A DNA stretch of 48,030 nucleotides from Chlorobiota bacterium (GCA_013152535.1 JAADGE010000045.1:1-48030); one strand, 5' to 3'. Positions 1 to 8,964 are shown, counted from the stretch's first letter. The notes: generated by a model from the sequence alone, not told the origin. Made by a program: numbers and translations.

Positions 1-391
1 TAAAAAGCAAAAGTAATATTATTATTTAATTAATAATAAAAAGATATAAATATACAGATTAGATTTTTTTTATTAAAGTTTGTTATCTTTGCATAAACAA
101 AAAATTAAAGTTTAATAAACATCCTGTAATTTGAATAGTAACTTTTCTGCTGAGAAATGTATTTTAAACATTACGGATAAATTTTTAAAATCCTGAAACA
201 AGTTAAAAAAATACCTATATTCGGTATTATTATTATAAAGATAAAGAAAGTATTGCAAAAGATGAAATTCTAATATGTCTGATAATTGTAAAAAACATAA
301 TTTCATATTTGAATTTGTTAACCTTTTGCTAATCTTTTTGTATTTTGTATTTTTGTAAATTCGTTACGTACTGTAACACAAACAATTTAAT
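1..391. other. gene-free AT-rich leader region
   Basis: No convincing gene. A 64-codon reading frame on the minus strand (112-306) has low-complexity composition, no signal peptide and no recognisable domain, and I do not call it. The stretch holds the perfect promoter for the downstream operon near its right end (325-355). A second isolated -7-like word, TATCTTTG at 84-91, has no matching -33 box and no gene close behind it. Confidence 0.6.
325..355 (+). promoter_or_regulatory. Bacteroidota sigma-ABfr promoter of the siaC-hemerythrin operon
   Basis: TTTG at 325-328, exactly 19 bases, then TATTTTTG at 348-355. This matches the Bacteroidota consensus TTTG-N19-TAnnTTTG at every defined position. 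Transcription would start near 360-362, leaving a leader of about 30 bases before the ATG at 392. Confidence 0.75.
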
Positions 392-766
392 ATGTTCAAA
401 ATAGAAGCAACTAAAACAACTCCTTTGGTTAATATCTCCGTAAAAGATTGTATTTTTGAAATTAAAGGATTCTCATTTGCCAATGATTCAGATTCCTTTT
501 TTGAACCCGTTATGGAATATATAAACAATAGGTTCTCGGAACTCGAATGCGAATTAAACTGTAAATTCTATTTATCCGTTTTTAACAGCGTAACCTATAA
601 ATATATCTTAAATATGATGGCACGATTTATGGAATTCAACAAAAACGGAAAAAATATTAAAGTGGTATGGTATTTTGATTCTGATGATGAAGATAATAAA
701 GAAAATGCTGAAGATATCAGTGAATTATTTAACATTCCTTTTAAATTAGTAGAAATAACAGATTAA
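392..766 (+). CDS. siaC: SiaC-family regulatory phosphoprotein (DUF1987)
   Basis: A 124-residue single-domain protein with the SiaC/DUF1987 layout: an N-terminal TxxTPLV strand, an IxGxSFxNDSxxFFxPVMxYI segment, the hydrophobic strand before the phosphorylation loop, and an acidic C-terminus (D96-E105). In Pseudomonas aeruginosa, SiaC is phosphorylated by SiaB, dephosphorylated by the PP2C protein SiaA, and in one form activates a diguanylate cyclase. The loop that carries the phosphothreonine there reads N65-S66-V67-T68 here, so the acceptor is probably Ser66. It is first in an operon under a perfect promoter, 10 bp before the first hemerythrin, with a SpoIIE-type phosphatase as last gene. 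No diguanylate cyclase is nearby, so its partner is unknown. Family assignment is by pattern recognition. Confidence 0.8.
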   Translation: MFKIEATKTTPLVNISVKDCIFEIKGFSFANDSDSFFEPVMEYINNRFSELECELNCKFYLSVFNSVTYKYILNMMARFMEFNKNGKNIKVVWYFDSDDEDNKENAEDISELFNIPFKLVEITD

Positions 767-776
767 CATAAAAACT

Positions 777-1208
777 ATGGGGAAAAAATTAATTGTTTGG
801 GATAATCACTATTCCGTTGGTTTCGAATTATTCGATTCTCAACACAAACAACTTATCGAAATGATTAATGAACTTTATGCTTCATTTTTATCAGGCGAAG
901 CACATAAAAAAGCAGCTGAAATTGTTTCCGAAATGGTAAAATATACCGATTATCATTTTAAATCGGAAGAAAAATATTTTGATAGGTACCATTATCCGTT
1001 TACAGAAGAACACAAAGAAATTCACAAATCATTTGTAAATAAAGCTGTCGAATTAAAAGAGGGTTTGGAAAGCGGAAAAGTTACCGTTTCCTATGACATA
1101 ATGAACTTTCTGAGACAATGGCTGATAGAACATATTATGGGTGAAGACAAAAAATATACAACATTTTTCAAAGAAAATAAAATTGAAATTAACACAGACA
1201 ATAAATAA
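777..1208 (+). CDS. bacteriohemerythrin 1
   Basis: A single hemerythrin domain of 143 residues, close to the usual 130-140. All seven di-iron ligands can be placed: H23, H60, E64, H79, H83, H119 and D124. The N-terminal WDNHYSVG motif and the C-terminal WLIEHIMGEDKKY motif are typical. Such proteins bind O2 reversibly at a non-heme di-iron site and can act as O2 store, carrier or sensor; NO binding and peroxide chemistry are also reported. There is no signal peptide, so it is cytoplasmic. It follows siaC by 10 bp and ends 3 bp before the next hemerythrin, so cotranscription is likely. First of four tandem paralogues. Confidence 0.93.
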   Translation: MGKKLIVWDNHYSVGFELFDSQHKQLIEMINELYASFLSGEAHKKAAEIVSEMVKYTDYHFKSEEKYFDRYHYPFTEEHKEIHKSFVNKAVELKEGLESGKVTVSYDIMNFLRQWLIEHIMGEDKKYTTFFKENKIEINTDNK

Positions 1209-1211
1209 ATA

Positions 1212-1619
1212 ATGGAAGAAAAAAAAATACTTATCCGATGGAATTCAACCTATGAATTAGGATACAAGGAAATTGACGAACAACATATGAAATTAGTTGA
1301 TATTATCAACGATTTTTATAATGCTTTTGCAACAGCTCAAGCTCACGAAAAAATAGGCGATATTATCGGAGAACTTGTAAATTATACCGTATTTCACTTT
1401 ACTGCCGAAGAAGAAATCTTTTCAAATTCAAATTATCCTGATGTTGAGCAACATCGTAAAATACACAAAAGTTTTGTTGATGAATTAAAAAAGTATCATC
1501 AGGAAGTAAAAGACGGAAATATGACTACAACCTATGATTTAATGACCTTTTTAAGAGATTGGCTGGTTAAACACATAATGGGTACAGACAGAACATATCT
1601 GCTCTATGTACAACAATAA
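1212..1619 (+). CDS. bacteriohemerythrin 2
   Basis: A single hemerythrin domain of 135 residues with the complete ligand set H25, H62, E66, H81, H85, H121 and D126. The motif after the last His is GTDRTY rather than GEDKKY, and the C-terminus is short (YVQQ). The ATG lies 3 bp after the stop of hemerythrin 1, which indicates translation from one mRNA. Divergence from its neighbours shows that the array is not a recent duplication. It is cytoplasmic with no extra domain. Likely roles are O2 or NO sensing or storage. Confidence 0.93.
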   Translation: MEEKKILIRWNSTYELGYKEIDEQHMKLVDIINDFYNAFATAQAHEKIGDIIGELVNYTVFHFTAEEEIFSNSNYPDVEQHRKIHKSFVDELKKYHQEVKDGNMTTTYDLMTFLRDWLVKHIMGTDRTYLLYVQQ

Positions 1620-1744
1620 ATTTCTCATAATAAAAAAATACATTCTACATATTAGATTTTGAACTTCAGTTAAGATGAAGTTGACTGAATCATTTTGTGT
1701 TCAAAATAATTAATATTTTGGGGATTATAATAAAACTAAAAATC

Positions 1745-2143
1745 ATGACAGAAAACCTTATAAATTGGAATGATTCCTATTCAGTAGGAAACACCGAAAT
1801 GGATGAACAACATAAAAAATTGATTGCAATAATAAACAAATTATTTAAATCGTTTAAAGAAGGAAACGCACAAGAAATTTTGCAAGATATCCTGCAAGAA
1901 ATGATTGACTATGCAAATTTTCATTTAAATTCCGAAGAAAAACTGATGTTTAAATACAATTATCCTCAAAAAGAAGAACATGAAAAATTACATCAATCTT
2001 TCCGAGACAAAACAAGTGAATTAAAAAATCTTTTAAATTCAAATTCAAAAGACGCTCATTACAAAATGATTGAATATCTTAAAACTTGGTGGACCAACCA
2101 TATATTAGTTGAAGATATGAAATATTCTGATTTTTTGGGCTAG
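1745..2143 (+). CDS. bacteriohemerythrin 3
   Basis: A single hemerythrin domain of 132 residues from the ATG at 1745. An in-frame ATG at 1697 would add 16 residues (IINILGIIIK type) that have no counterpart in the other three copies, so I chose the internal start, which aligns MTENLINWNDSYSVG with its paralogues. Ligands H23, H60, E64, H79, H83, H119 and D124 are all present. The 125-bp gap after hemerythrin 2 is the first real break in the cluster and could hold a secondary promoter, though I see no clear consensus there. Confidence 0.9.
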   Translation: MTENLINWNDSYSVGNTEMDEQHKKLIAIINKLFKSFKEGNAQEILQDILQEMIDYANFHLNSEEKLMFKYNYPQKEEHEKLHQSFRDKTSELKNLLNSNSKDAHYKMIEYLKTWWTNHILVEDMKYSDFLG

Positions 2144-2202
2144 TATTGAATAATTATTTGTAATAAATATCTCTAAACAGTAACTAATATAACACTAAAA
2201 AG

Positions 2203-2622
2203 ATGAATGATGATTTTATTAAATGGAATGATAATATATATTCAGTCGGTAGTGATGTGATTGACAATGAACACAAAGAACTGATTCATATTATCAATAA
2301 ATTATTTAATGCTTTTTCTGAAGGAAAAGCAGAAGATATTGTTCCTGTTATTATAAAAGAATTATCAACTTATACGCAAAAACATTTTAAAACAGAAGAG
2401 AATTTATTCGAAACCCACAATTATCCGGATAAAGAAAATCATATTGCAAAACATCAAGATTTTATTAATCAAATAGAAATCTGGAAAAATAAAATGAATC
2501 AAGGAGAAAAAAATATTCATTATGAATTAATGGATTTTCTTAAAACTTGGATAACTGAACATCTTCAAAAAGAAGATAAATCCTACGATACATATTTCAA
2601 GGAAAAAAATATTCAAATTTAA
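2203..2622 (+). CDS. bacteriohemerythrin 4
   Basis: A single hemerythrin domain of 139 residues with ligands H24, H61, E65, H80, H84, H120 and D125 intact. It differs from the others in its EHLQKEDKSY C-terminal motif and in NEHKEL, where the others have Q before the first His. It ends 42 bp before the sensor phosphatase, so hemerythrin and phosphatase are probably one transcription unit. Four intact, diverged di-iron proteins beside a phosphatase suggest that ligand binding may be read out by the signalling protein; that link is inference. Confidence 0.93.
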   Translation: MNDDFIKWNDNIYSVGSDVIDNEHKELIHIINKLFNAFSEGKAEDIVPVIIKELSTYTQKHFKTEENLFETHNYPDKENHIAKHQDFINQIEIWKNKMNQGEKNIHYELMDFLKTWITEHLQKEDKSYDTYFKEKNIQI

Positions 2623-2664
2623 TCACATCTCCTCTTTTCCTGTTAAATTAAATTTCATTAAAAA

Positions 2665-5600
2665 ATGAATAAACCAACACTATTAATAATCATTTTTGGA
2701 TTATTGTTAAACTACTCTTACTCAGGATATTCTCAAAATAATAGAATAATTGACAGTTTAGAAACAACTTTTGAGCAAACAACTGACGATTCACTCAAAA
2801 ATGAAGCATTAACCGGTCTTTTTAACGAATACCTGAAAAATGATTGGGGAATGGCAATAAATACAGCAAAAAACGGAACTGCTGTTTTCAAAGAAACTAA
2901 TCCCGAAAAAACAGTTTTTTGGTATAATAAATTAGGTAATATCTATTCAGAACAGGGTTTTTATACCCTCTCTTTAAATGCCTTTTCGCAAGCTTTAAAA
3001 ATCAATAATCAACAAAATAAAAATTCTGCTTACATATATCTGAATATTGCCAAAATATACTATTATCAAGAAAAATACGACAAAAGTATTGAAACTTACA
3101 ATAATGCTTTAAACGAATTTAATAATTTAAAACAAACAAATAATAACAAAGCCGTACTCGGAATTGCTAAAACATATAACAAAATGGGTATTGTATATGA
3201 ACTTAAAGGAAATATAGAAAAATCTAAACAATTCTTTAAGAAGTCTCTGAATTTACGATTGCAAATCAACAATAAAAAAGATATCATAGATTCATATACT
3301 TCACTCGGATATTTCTCAAATGTAATTCAAGAATATGACAGTGCTTTTTATTATTTTTCAAAAGGATTAAAAATATGTAATATTTTTAACGATTTTCACT
3401 ATTTCAATGATGCTCATCTTTTCAGAAGTGAGACTTTTGCTAAAACAAAACAATTTAAAAAAGCTTATCAAGATATAGATTCTGCAAAACAATACGCTTT
3501 CACATTTGATAAATTTGATATTGCTCGTGTATATTATTATTATATGAAAGCAGATTTTGAAAAAAATGATTATAACAAACTAAAATCGGACGGAGAAATC
3601 GCTTTGCAATATGCCGACAGTTTTAATAATAATTCCGTAAAAGAAAAAACATTAAAACTTCTTACAGAAGCTGCAATAAAATATTCCGATTATGAAAATG
3701 CCTATAAATTTCAATTGCAGTTAAGTAATTATCTGAAACTTAACGAAACTGAAAAGCTGATTAAATTAGAGCAAAACATTGAATTAGAAACAGAAAAAAA
3801 ACAAAATACCGAGTTGACTGAAGTAAATAAAAATCTGCAAAAAAACATAACACTTTTTCAACTTTTAATTGCTTTAGGAGTGTTCATTCTTATTTTTATC
3901 TTTTTACTGCTTCTTATTAATAAGCGAAAAAATAAAAAAATAAAAGCTGCATTAATCAAAGCCGAAAAAGAAAAGAAAAATGCAGACGACGCAAAAAATA
4001 AACTTGAAGAATCTACGGAATTAACTCGTTCTCAGGCTGTTTTGGCTGAAATACTCAGAAACGTTACAGGAAAAGAACGCAGTCTTGAAAATTTTTTGCA
4101 AGATGCTCTGAATAAACTGTTAAACTTACCATGGTTAGATGTCATTTCAAAAGGATCAATTTTTCTGACGAATGAAGACGGAAATCTGAATATGGTTGCC
4201 GGAAAAGATTTGGGAGAAATTGCCGTAAGATGTGCTGTCATAAAACCCGGAGAATGTCTTTGCGGCAAGGCATTATCTGAAAAGAAAATGCAATTCTGTA
4301 ATCATATTGATCACAATCATGAAATCCGAATTAAAAATATGACAGAACACGGTCATTACAATCTTCCTATAATAATGCACGGCGAAGTATTAGGAGTTTT
4401 AAATCTTTATACGGAACATAATCATAAAAAAACAGATTCTGAAATTAAATTTCTGCAAACAGTTGCCGAAACATTAGCTTCTGTAATACACAGAAAAAAA
4501 TCGCAAGATGAAATTTTAAAAACAAAAGATAATTTAGAAAAGCAAAAAATAAAACTCGAAGAAAAAAATAAAGCCATTCGTTTATTTTCAGCTCAAATCG
4601 AACAAAAAAAGAACGAACAAGAAATTTTGAATCACACAATTATAACTCAAAAAAAAGCAGTTGAATTAAAACAAAAAGAAACAGAAACTTATGCCAAGGA
4701 ATTAGAACAAAAAGCGAAAGAACAGGAAGCACTTAATCAAAAATTATTTGCGCAAAAGCTAGAAGTTGAACAACGAAATACCGAAGTTGAGCTTTATTCT
4801 AAACAATTAGAAGAAAAAGCAAAAGAACAGGAAGCTCTTAATCAAAAATTATTTGCACAAAAACTTGAAGCAGAACAACGAAATACCGAAGTTGAACTTT
4901 ATTCAAAACAAGTAGAAGAAAAAGCAAAAGAACAGGAAGCTCTTAATCAAAAATTATTTGCACAAAAACTCGAAGTGGAACAAAGGAATTCCGAAGTTCA
5001 ACAATATCTCGAACAAATTGAAAAACAAAATAAAGAACAAGAAGCTCTTAATCAAAAATTATTCGCTCAAAGTTTGGAAGTTGATCAAAGACGTTTTGAA
5101 ATTGAGATGTATTCAAAAGAAATTGAACAACTGAAAGATAAAGCTGAAGAAGCTTTGGACCACCTCAATGCATCTATTAATTATTCTAAATTTATTCTGA
5201 ATTCTTTACTTCCGGATAATGATTTTATAAATAAAATAAAGAATCAAACAAAATCGGACTTTTTTATATACTTTAAACCTAAAGAAACTATCGGAGGTGA
5301 TTTTTATTATATGCGACAAATTAATGATACTTTAATAATCGGAGTTGCAGATTGTACCGGACACGGAATACCGGGTGCACTGATTACAATGCTCGGTATA
5401 AGCTTCTTAGACGATATTATAATACGTAATTTAGTTGATACGACAGGAGAAGGTTTAAACTTATTAAGAGAAAAAATAAAAGATATTTTTAAATCTAAAG
5501 GAGACAGTTTAGAAAATAAAAACGGATTGGATATTGCCTTATGTGCTGTTAATTTAAAAACAAATGTGATGCAGTATTCAGGAGCTTTTAATTCTTTATA

Positions 5601-5934
5601 TTTATTCAGAAAAGAAGAATTTACAGAATACAAAGCAACACGTAATCCTATTGGTTATTATCCTCTTGAAAAAGATTTTGAAACGACTGAAATTCAATTA
5701 CAAAAGGGTGATGTTTTGTATTTATTTTCTGACGGATATGCCGATCAAATAGGCGGTGAGAAAAATCGCAAATTCTCAAAACGTCAATTTAAACATTTTC
5801 TTTCTGAAATACATACGTTCCCTATATCAAAACAACATATTTTTGCTGAAAAAATTATGCAAAAATGGATGGGAAAAAATCAACAAGTGGATGATATTAC
5901 ACTTATGGGAATTAAATGGGAAAATGAGATTTAA
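2665..5934 (+). CDS. TPR-GAF-SpoIIE (PP2C) membrane sensor phosphatase
   Basis: A 1089-residue protein. In order: signal peptide (about 1-24), TPR-like helical repeats facing the periplasm (about 85-345), one membrane helix (about 397-418), a short basic coiled coil, a cytoplasmic GAF domain (about 452-612), a long coiled coil (about 612-845) containing four near-identical 35-residue repeats, and a SpoIIE/PP2C phosphatase domain (about 860-1087). Metal-binding acidic motifs are present: GGDFYY, ADCTGHG, SDGYAD and DDITLMG. The GAF carries a Cys/His-rich signature, C523, C531, C533, C545, H547, H550, H552, H562 and H564, suggesting a bound metal or redox role. SpoIIE-type enzymes dephosphorylate Ser/Thr of small regulatory proteins, so the SiaC protein of the same operon is the likely substrate, as SiaA acts on SiaC. 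It is tail to tail with rluD, 16 bp apart. Confidence 0.88.
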   Translation: MNKPTLLIIIFGLLLNYSYSGYSQNNRIIDSLETTFEQTTDDSLKNEALTGLFNEYLKNDWGMAINTAKNGTAVFKETNPEKTVFWYNKLGNIYSEQGFYTLSLNAFSQALKINNQQNKNSAYIYLNIAKIYYYQEKYDKSIETYNNALNEFNNLKQTNNNKAVLGIAKTYNKMGIVYELKGNIEKSKQFFKKSLNLRLQINNKKDIIDSYTSLGYFSNVIQEYDSAFYYFSKGLKICNIFNDFHYFNDAHLFRSETFAKTKQFKKAYQDIDSAKQYAFTFDKFDIARVYYYYMKADFEKNDYNKLKSDGEIALQYADSFNNNSVKEKTLKLLTEAAIKYSDYENAYKFQLQLSNYLKLNETEKLIKLEQNIELETEKKQNTELTEVNKNLQKNITLFQLLIALGVFILIFIFLLLLINKRKNKKIKAALIKAEKEKKNADDAKNKLEESTELTRSQAVLAEILRNVTGKERSLENFLQDALNKLLNLPWLDVISKGSIFLTNEDGNLNMVAGKDLGEIAVRCAVIKPGECLCGKALSEKKMQFCNHIDHNHEIRIKNMTEHGHYNLPIIMHGEVLGVLNLYTEHNHKKTDSEIKFLQTVAETLASVIHRKKSQDEILKTKDNLEKQKIKLEEKNKAIRLFSAQIEQKKNEQEILNHTIITQKKAVELKQKETETYAKELEQKAKEQEALNQKLFAQKLEVEQRNTEVELYSKQLEEKAKEQEALNQKLFAQKLEAEQRNTEVELYSKQVEEKAKEQEALNQKLFAQKLEVEQRNSEVQQYLEQIEKQNKEQEALNQKLFAQSLEVDQRRFEIEMYSKEIEQLKDKAEEALDHLNASINYSKFILNSLLPDNDFINKIKNQTKSDFFIYFKPKETIGGDFYYMRQINDTLIIGVADCTGHGIPGALITMLGISFLDDIIIRNLVDTTGEGLNLLREKIKDIFKSKGDSLENKNGLDIALCAVNLKTNVMQYSGAFNSLYLFRKEEFTEYKATRNPIGYYPLEKDFETTEIQLQKGDVLYLFSDGYADQIGGEKNRKFSKRQFKHFLSEIHTFPISKQHIFAEKIMQKWMGKNQQVDDITLMGIKWENEI
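4717..5136 (+). repeat. four tandem 105-bp coding repeats (35-residue coiled-coil units)
   Basis: Four consecutive in-frame units begin at 4717, 4822, 4927 and 5032. Each starts KEQEALNQKLFAQ and spans 35 residues, exactly five heptads. A degenerate fifth unit (KNEQEILN) precedes them. The first three units are nearly identical in protein, while the fourth diverges towards its end. They lie in the linker between the GAF sensor and the phosphatase. Adding or losing a unit would keep the heptad phase. Confidence 0.9.
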
Positions 5935-5950
5935 ATGATAATCAGAAGTT

Positions 5951-6973
5951 TTATACCTCTCTGTTTTCAATATATTGTTCCCATTTATTTAATAAAGAAA
6001 CAAAATTCTCAGGCATTTCAGCTTCAAATTTCATTCTTTCACCTGTTTCAGGATGATTAATCTCTAAAGTTTCGGCATGCAAAGCTTGTGCAGGCATCAA
6101 TTGAAAACAATTTTGTACAAATTGTTTGTATTTTGCATAACGTGTACCGCGTAAAATTTCGTTTCCGCCGTATTCTTTATCTCCGAAAATAGGATGTCCG
6201 AGATACTTTAAATGTACGCGAATTTGATGCGTTCTTCCGGTTTCCAGTACACAGTCAATCAAACTGACATAACCCAAATCTTTGTTTACCTTATAGTGTG
6301 TAACAGCATGTTTTCCTCTGTCACCTTCGGGATAAACACGCATAATTTTTCTGTCTTTCAGACTTCTGCCGATGTTTCCGGTAACTGTTCCCTCCTCTTC
6401 TTTCGGAACACCCCAAATTAATGCTTTATAGTTTTTTTTCGGAATTCGATTAAAAAATTGTTTTGATAAATTGCTTAATGCTTCTTCTGTTTTTGCAATA
6501 ACCATAACTCCGGAAGTGTTTTTATCCAACCGATGCACCAAACCGGCTCTGACATCATCTGTATTATAAAGCGGCAACTCTTTAAGATAATATAATAAGG
6601 CATTCACCAGCGTCCCGTTTTCATTTCCGTATGCGGGATGCACAACCATTCCGGATGCTTTGTTTATAATTAATATAAAATCATCTTCATAAATAATATT
6701 CAAAGGAATATTTTCAGCTGTCAATGTAATTTTTTCCGGTTTATAAAAAGTCTTAAGTACAACAACATCTCCGGGTTTAACTTTGTAATTTGATTTCACT
6801 TCTGTCTCATTTACAAATAGATACCCTTGCACTGCTGCTGTTTGCACTTTAGTTCTTGAAATATTCTCAATTCTGTCCGTTAAAAATTTATCAACCCTCA
6901 AAGGTGATTGTCCTTTATCAGCCGTGAATTTATATAATTCGTATTTCTCGTCGTTTTGTTTTTCTTTTTGCAT
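5951..6973 (-). CDS. rluD: RluA/RluD-family pseudouridine synthase
   Basis: 340 residues with an N-terminal S4 RNA-binding domain (about 24-80) and a pseudouridine synthase domain. The catalytic loop AGLVHRLDKNTSG places the nucleophile at D150, and GRTHQIRVHL and GHPIFGDKEYG are further family motifs. The RluD group isomerises uridines in helix 69 of 23S rRNA; the exact target cannot be told from sequence alone because RluC and RluA relatives share these motifs. The start is 4 bp after the stop of the upstream secreted protein gene, so the two are likely cotranscribed. Length is normal for the family. Confidence 0.9.
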   Translation of the reverse strand: MQKEKQNDEKYELYKFTADKGQSPLRVDKFLTDRIENISRTKVQTAAVQGYLFVNETEVKSNYKVKPGDVVVLKTFYKPEKITLTAENIPLNIIYEDDFILIINKASGMVVHPAYGNENGTLVNALLYYLKELPLYNTDDVRAGLVHRLDKNTSGVMVIAKTEEALSNLSKQFFNRIPKKNYKALIWGVPKEEEGTVTGNIGRSLKDRKIMRVYPEGDRGKHAVTHYKVNKDLGYVSLIDCVLETGRTHQIRVHLKYLGHPIFGDKEYGGNEILRGTRYAKYKQFVQNCFQLMPAQALHAETLEINHPETGERMKFEAEMPENFVSLLNKWEQYIENREV

Positions 6974-6977
6974 TTCT

Positions 6978-7778
6978 TTATTTACTTAAATCAATATCAG
7001 GAATGTATTTCCAAATTCCTTCTTCAAATTTCAAAGCATCAAAAGTTAAATCCGGTCCGTAATATTCATAATGTCCTTTTAATTCGGGTTTGGAAGGAGA
7101 TAAATGATCCCAAATAATAAGTTCTTTCTTTTTGTCATAACTTAAATTCATAGCAATTCCTTCGCGATATTCAAAAAATAACCTGTCCTTAATACTGTTT
7201 TCAGATTCAAATATTTCCTTTCCGAAAGTCGGCTCATTGTCTTCATTAAGATAAAACACATCAATAATTTTTCGATTCGTTAAATCATTATTACCGTCCC
7301 AACCCAATAAAACATAGATTTTTCTTCTCTTATATTTTTTATAGATTATTTTATAATAAAAAGCTCCGTACCAATTTTCCGGATTTAATATTTGCCTTTC
7401 CGGATTTACTATATTTTCTGATTTATCTGTCAATTTCTCAACTGAAAACCGACCGAAATCACGTTCATAATATCTTACAAAACCAAAATATTTAAAAGTA
7501 TTATCAGAATATAGAACCGGCCAGGTAACAATACTCATTTTTTTGTCTGAAGAAATCAAACAGGAAATATTCTTAATACCTTTAAGTTCAGAAAAATTAC
7601 CTTCAGAAAGAATATTTTCTGTTTCCGATAAAATAATATTGTTAACAGAATCTTTTGAATTATCATTCTTCGCAAATTCAAGTTTATCAAATAAAATTTT
7701 CATATTCTCATTTTCTTGAGACATTCCGATTTTAATAATTACCGTAAGAAAAATAAATAAAAGATATTTTTTTAACAT
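6978..7778 (-). CDS. secreted protein of unknown function
   Basis: 266 residues starting with a lipophilic signal peptide that ends near GMSQ (about residues 1-20), so it is exported. I do not recognise a domain. The body is mixed alpha/beta in appearance with many aromatic residues and short charged stretches (YYKIIYKKYKRRKIYVLLGWDGNN), which look like alternating beta strands. There is no lipobox and no T9SS C-terminal domain. It is the first gene of a probable two-gene unit with rluD (4-bp gap), a pairing without obvious functional sense. The upstream region is shared with the divergent gene at 7967. Confidence 0.7.
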   Translation of the reverse strand: MLKKYLLFIFLTVIIKIGMSQENENMKILFDKLEFAKNDNSKDSVNNIILSETENILSEGNFSELKGIKNISCLISSDKKMSIVTWPVLYSDNTFKYFGFVRYYERDFGRFSVEKLTDKSENIVNPERQILNPENWYGAFYYKIIYKKYKRRKIYVLLGWDGNNDLTNRKIIDVFYLNEDNEPTFGKEIFESENSIKDRLFFEYREGIAMNLSYDKKKELIIWDHLSPSKPELKGHYEYYGPDLTFDALKFEEGIWKYIPDIDLSK

Positions 7779-7908
7779 CAGCAGGTTATTTTTAACTGTT
7801 AAAAGTTTAACGAAAACAAATAATTTTTATTTTTGTAACTCTTTATTGTTTTTTTCGTTTCATAAACATACAAAGATAACAAAGTTTATTGCATTAAAAT
7901 CTCAAAGT

Positions 7909-7939
7909 TTTGTCAAGTATCAGGTTTTATGTAATTTTG
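7909..7939 (+). promoter_or_regulatory. Bacteroidota promoter of the gene at 7967
   Basis: TTTG at 7909-7912, exactly 19 bases, then TAATTTTG at 7932-7939, a perfect match to TTTG-N19-TAnnTTTG. The TTG start codon lies 27 bases downstream, which supports a real gene starting there despite the lack of ATG. Confidence 0.72.
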
Positions 7940-7966
7940 TAAATTCTAATTTATAAATCATTTCTT

Positions 7967-8722
7967 TTGAAGCAACTATTTTTTTTCGTAATTATTTTTA
8001 ATCTTTTTTTTCTGAATTCATTTTCACAAAACCCTGAAATTCTCGAAATAACCGGAAGAATTATCAGTAAAAAAACTGAAAAGCCTATTCGCAGTGCAAC
8101 AATTATTAATTTAAAAAAGAATAAGATAACCTCTTGTGATTCATTAGGTTATTTCTATATTACCATTCTTAAAGATGATGTATTAAGAATAAATGCTTTG
8201 GGATATGAAAAAGAATATATTTCATTTTCCGATAAAAAAATAAAACCTTCTGAAATAATTATTATCAAATTGAAAGAAAAAACTTATCCGCTGGAAAATG
8301 TTGATATTTTTGCCGAACGCTGGAAAGATTTTGTTTTTGAATTTTCTCATACTGATATTGAAAAAGATGAAACAAAAGAGCGGATTGAAAAATGGTTCTA
8401 CTCACTGGTTGATCCCAAAGAATTAGCCATATTAACTGCTTCCGCGGCAATCGGAATTCCTATCAACTTTAAAACAAAAGCCGACAGACAAAAAATAAAA
8501 GTTGCAGAATTAAAAAGAAAAGCCGCCGAAAACAAAATCATAGAAAATAAATACAATCCTGAATTAGTCTCAGAACTTACCGGATTAAATAAAATTGAAA
8601 CAATTAAATTTATGCGTTTCTGTAATTTTTCACGAATTTATCTGCTTAAAGCAAATGATTATGATATAATTACTTCGATTAATCAAAAATTTAAAAGATA
8701 TTTAAAGATAAAAATTCGTTAA
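7967..8722 (+). CDS. secreted carboxypeptidase-regulatory-like domain protein
   Basis: 251 residues from a TTG start. No ATG stands in front of the hydrophobic signal sequence, and the TTG is the first residue of a good signal peptide (KQLFFF...NSFSQ, about 1-21) just behind a perfect promoter. Residues about 26-100 form a CarboxypepD_reg-like beta sandwich (EITGRIISKKTEKPIRSATI, with a DSLGYFYI turn), a fold common at the N-terminus of Bacteroidota surface proteins. The basic C-terminal half (about 150-251) contains LTGLNKIETIKFMRFCNF, seen in stand-alone Bacteroidota proteins of this kind. No enzyme motif is visible. It is probably periplasmic or outer-membrane associated. Confidence 0.78.
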   Translation: MKQLFFFVIIFNLFFLNSFSQNPEILEITGRIISKKTEKPIRSATIINLKKNKITSCDSLGYFYITILKDDVLRINALGYEKEYISFSDKKIKPSEIIIIKLKEKTYPLENVDIFAERWKDFVFEFSHTDIEKDETKERIEKWFYSLVDPKELAILTASAAIGIPINFKTKADRQKIKVAELKRKAAENKIIENKYNPELVSELTGLNKIETIKFMRFCNFSRIYLLKANDYDIITSINQKFKRYLKIKIR

Positions 8723-8964
8723 TCACGAGTTTGTACAATAATTACTCTATTTTCGTTAATAAATAAGAAACAAACAGTTAAAGATTATATACACCCTGCA
8801 AAACTTCATTTTCATAAAATTTATCTACATTCCGATAAATTCGCAGTAACAATATTTTAAAATTACTTATTTCATTCAGTTTTTCGTCAAAAAAAATATT
8901 AAATTCAAAAAAGTTATCAGATTTTTTGTATTTTTATACACTAAAATTATAAACAATCTGAACT

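Noticed and set aside
112-306. 64-codon frame on the minus strand before siaC
   Set aside because: Low-complexity AT-derived sequence with many F, L and N, no domain, no signal peptide and no promoter in the right direction.
1697-1744. Longer start for hemerythrin 3
   Set aside because: The extra 16 residues are hydrophobic filler absent from the three paralogues; MTENLINW aligns with their starts.
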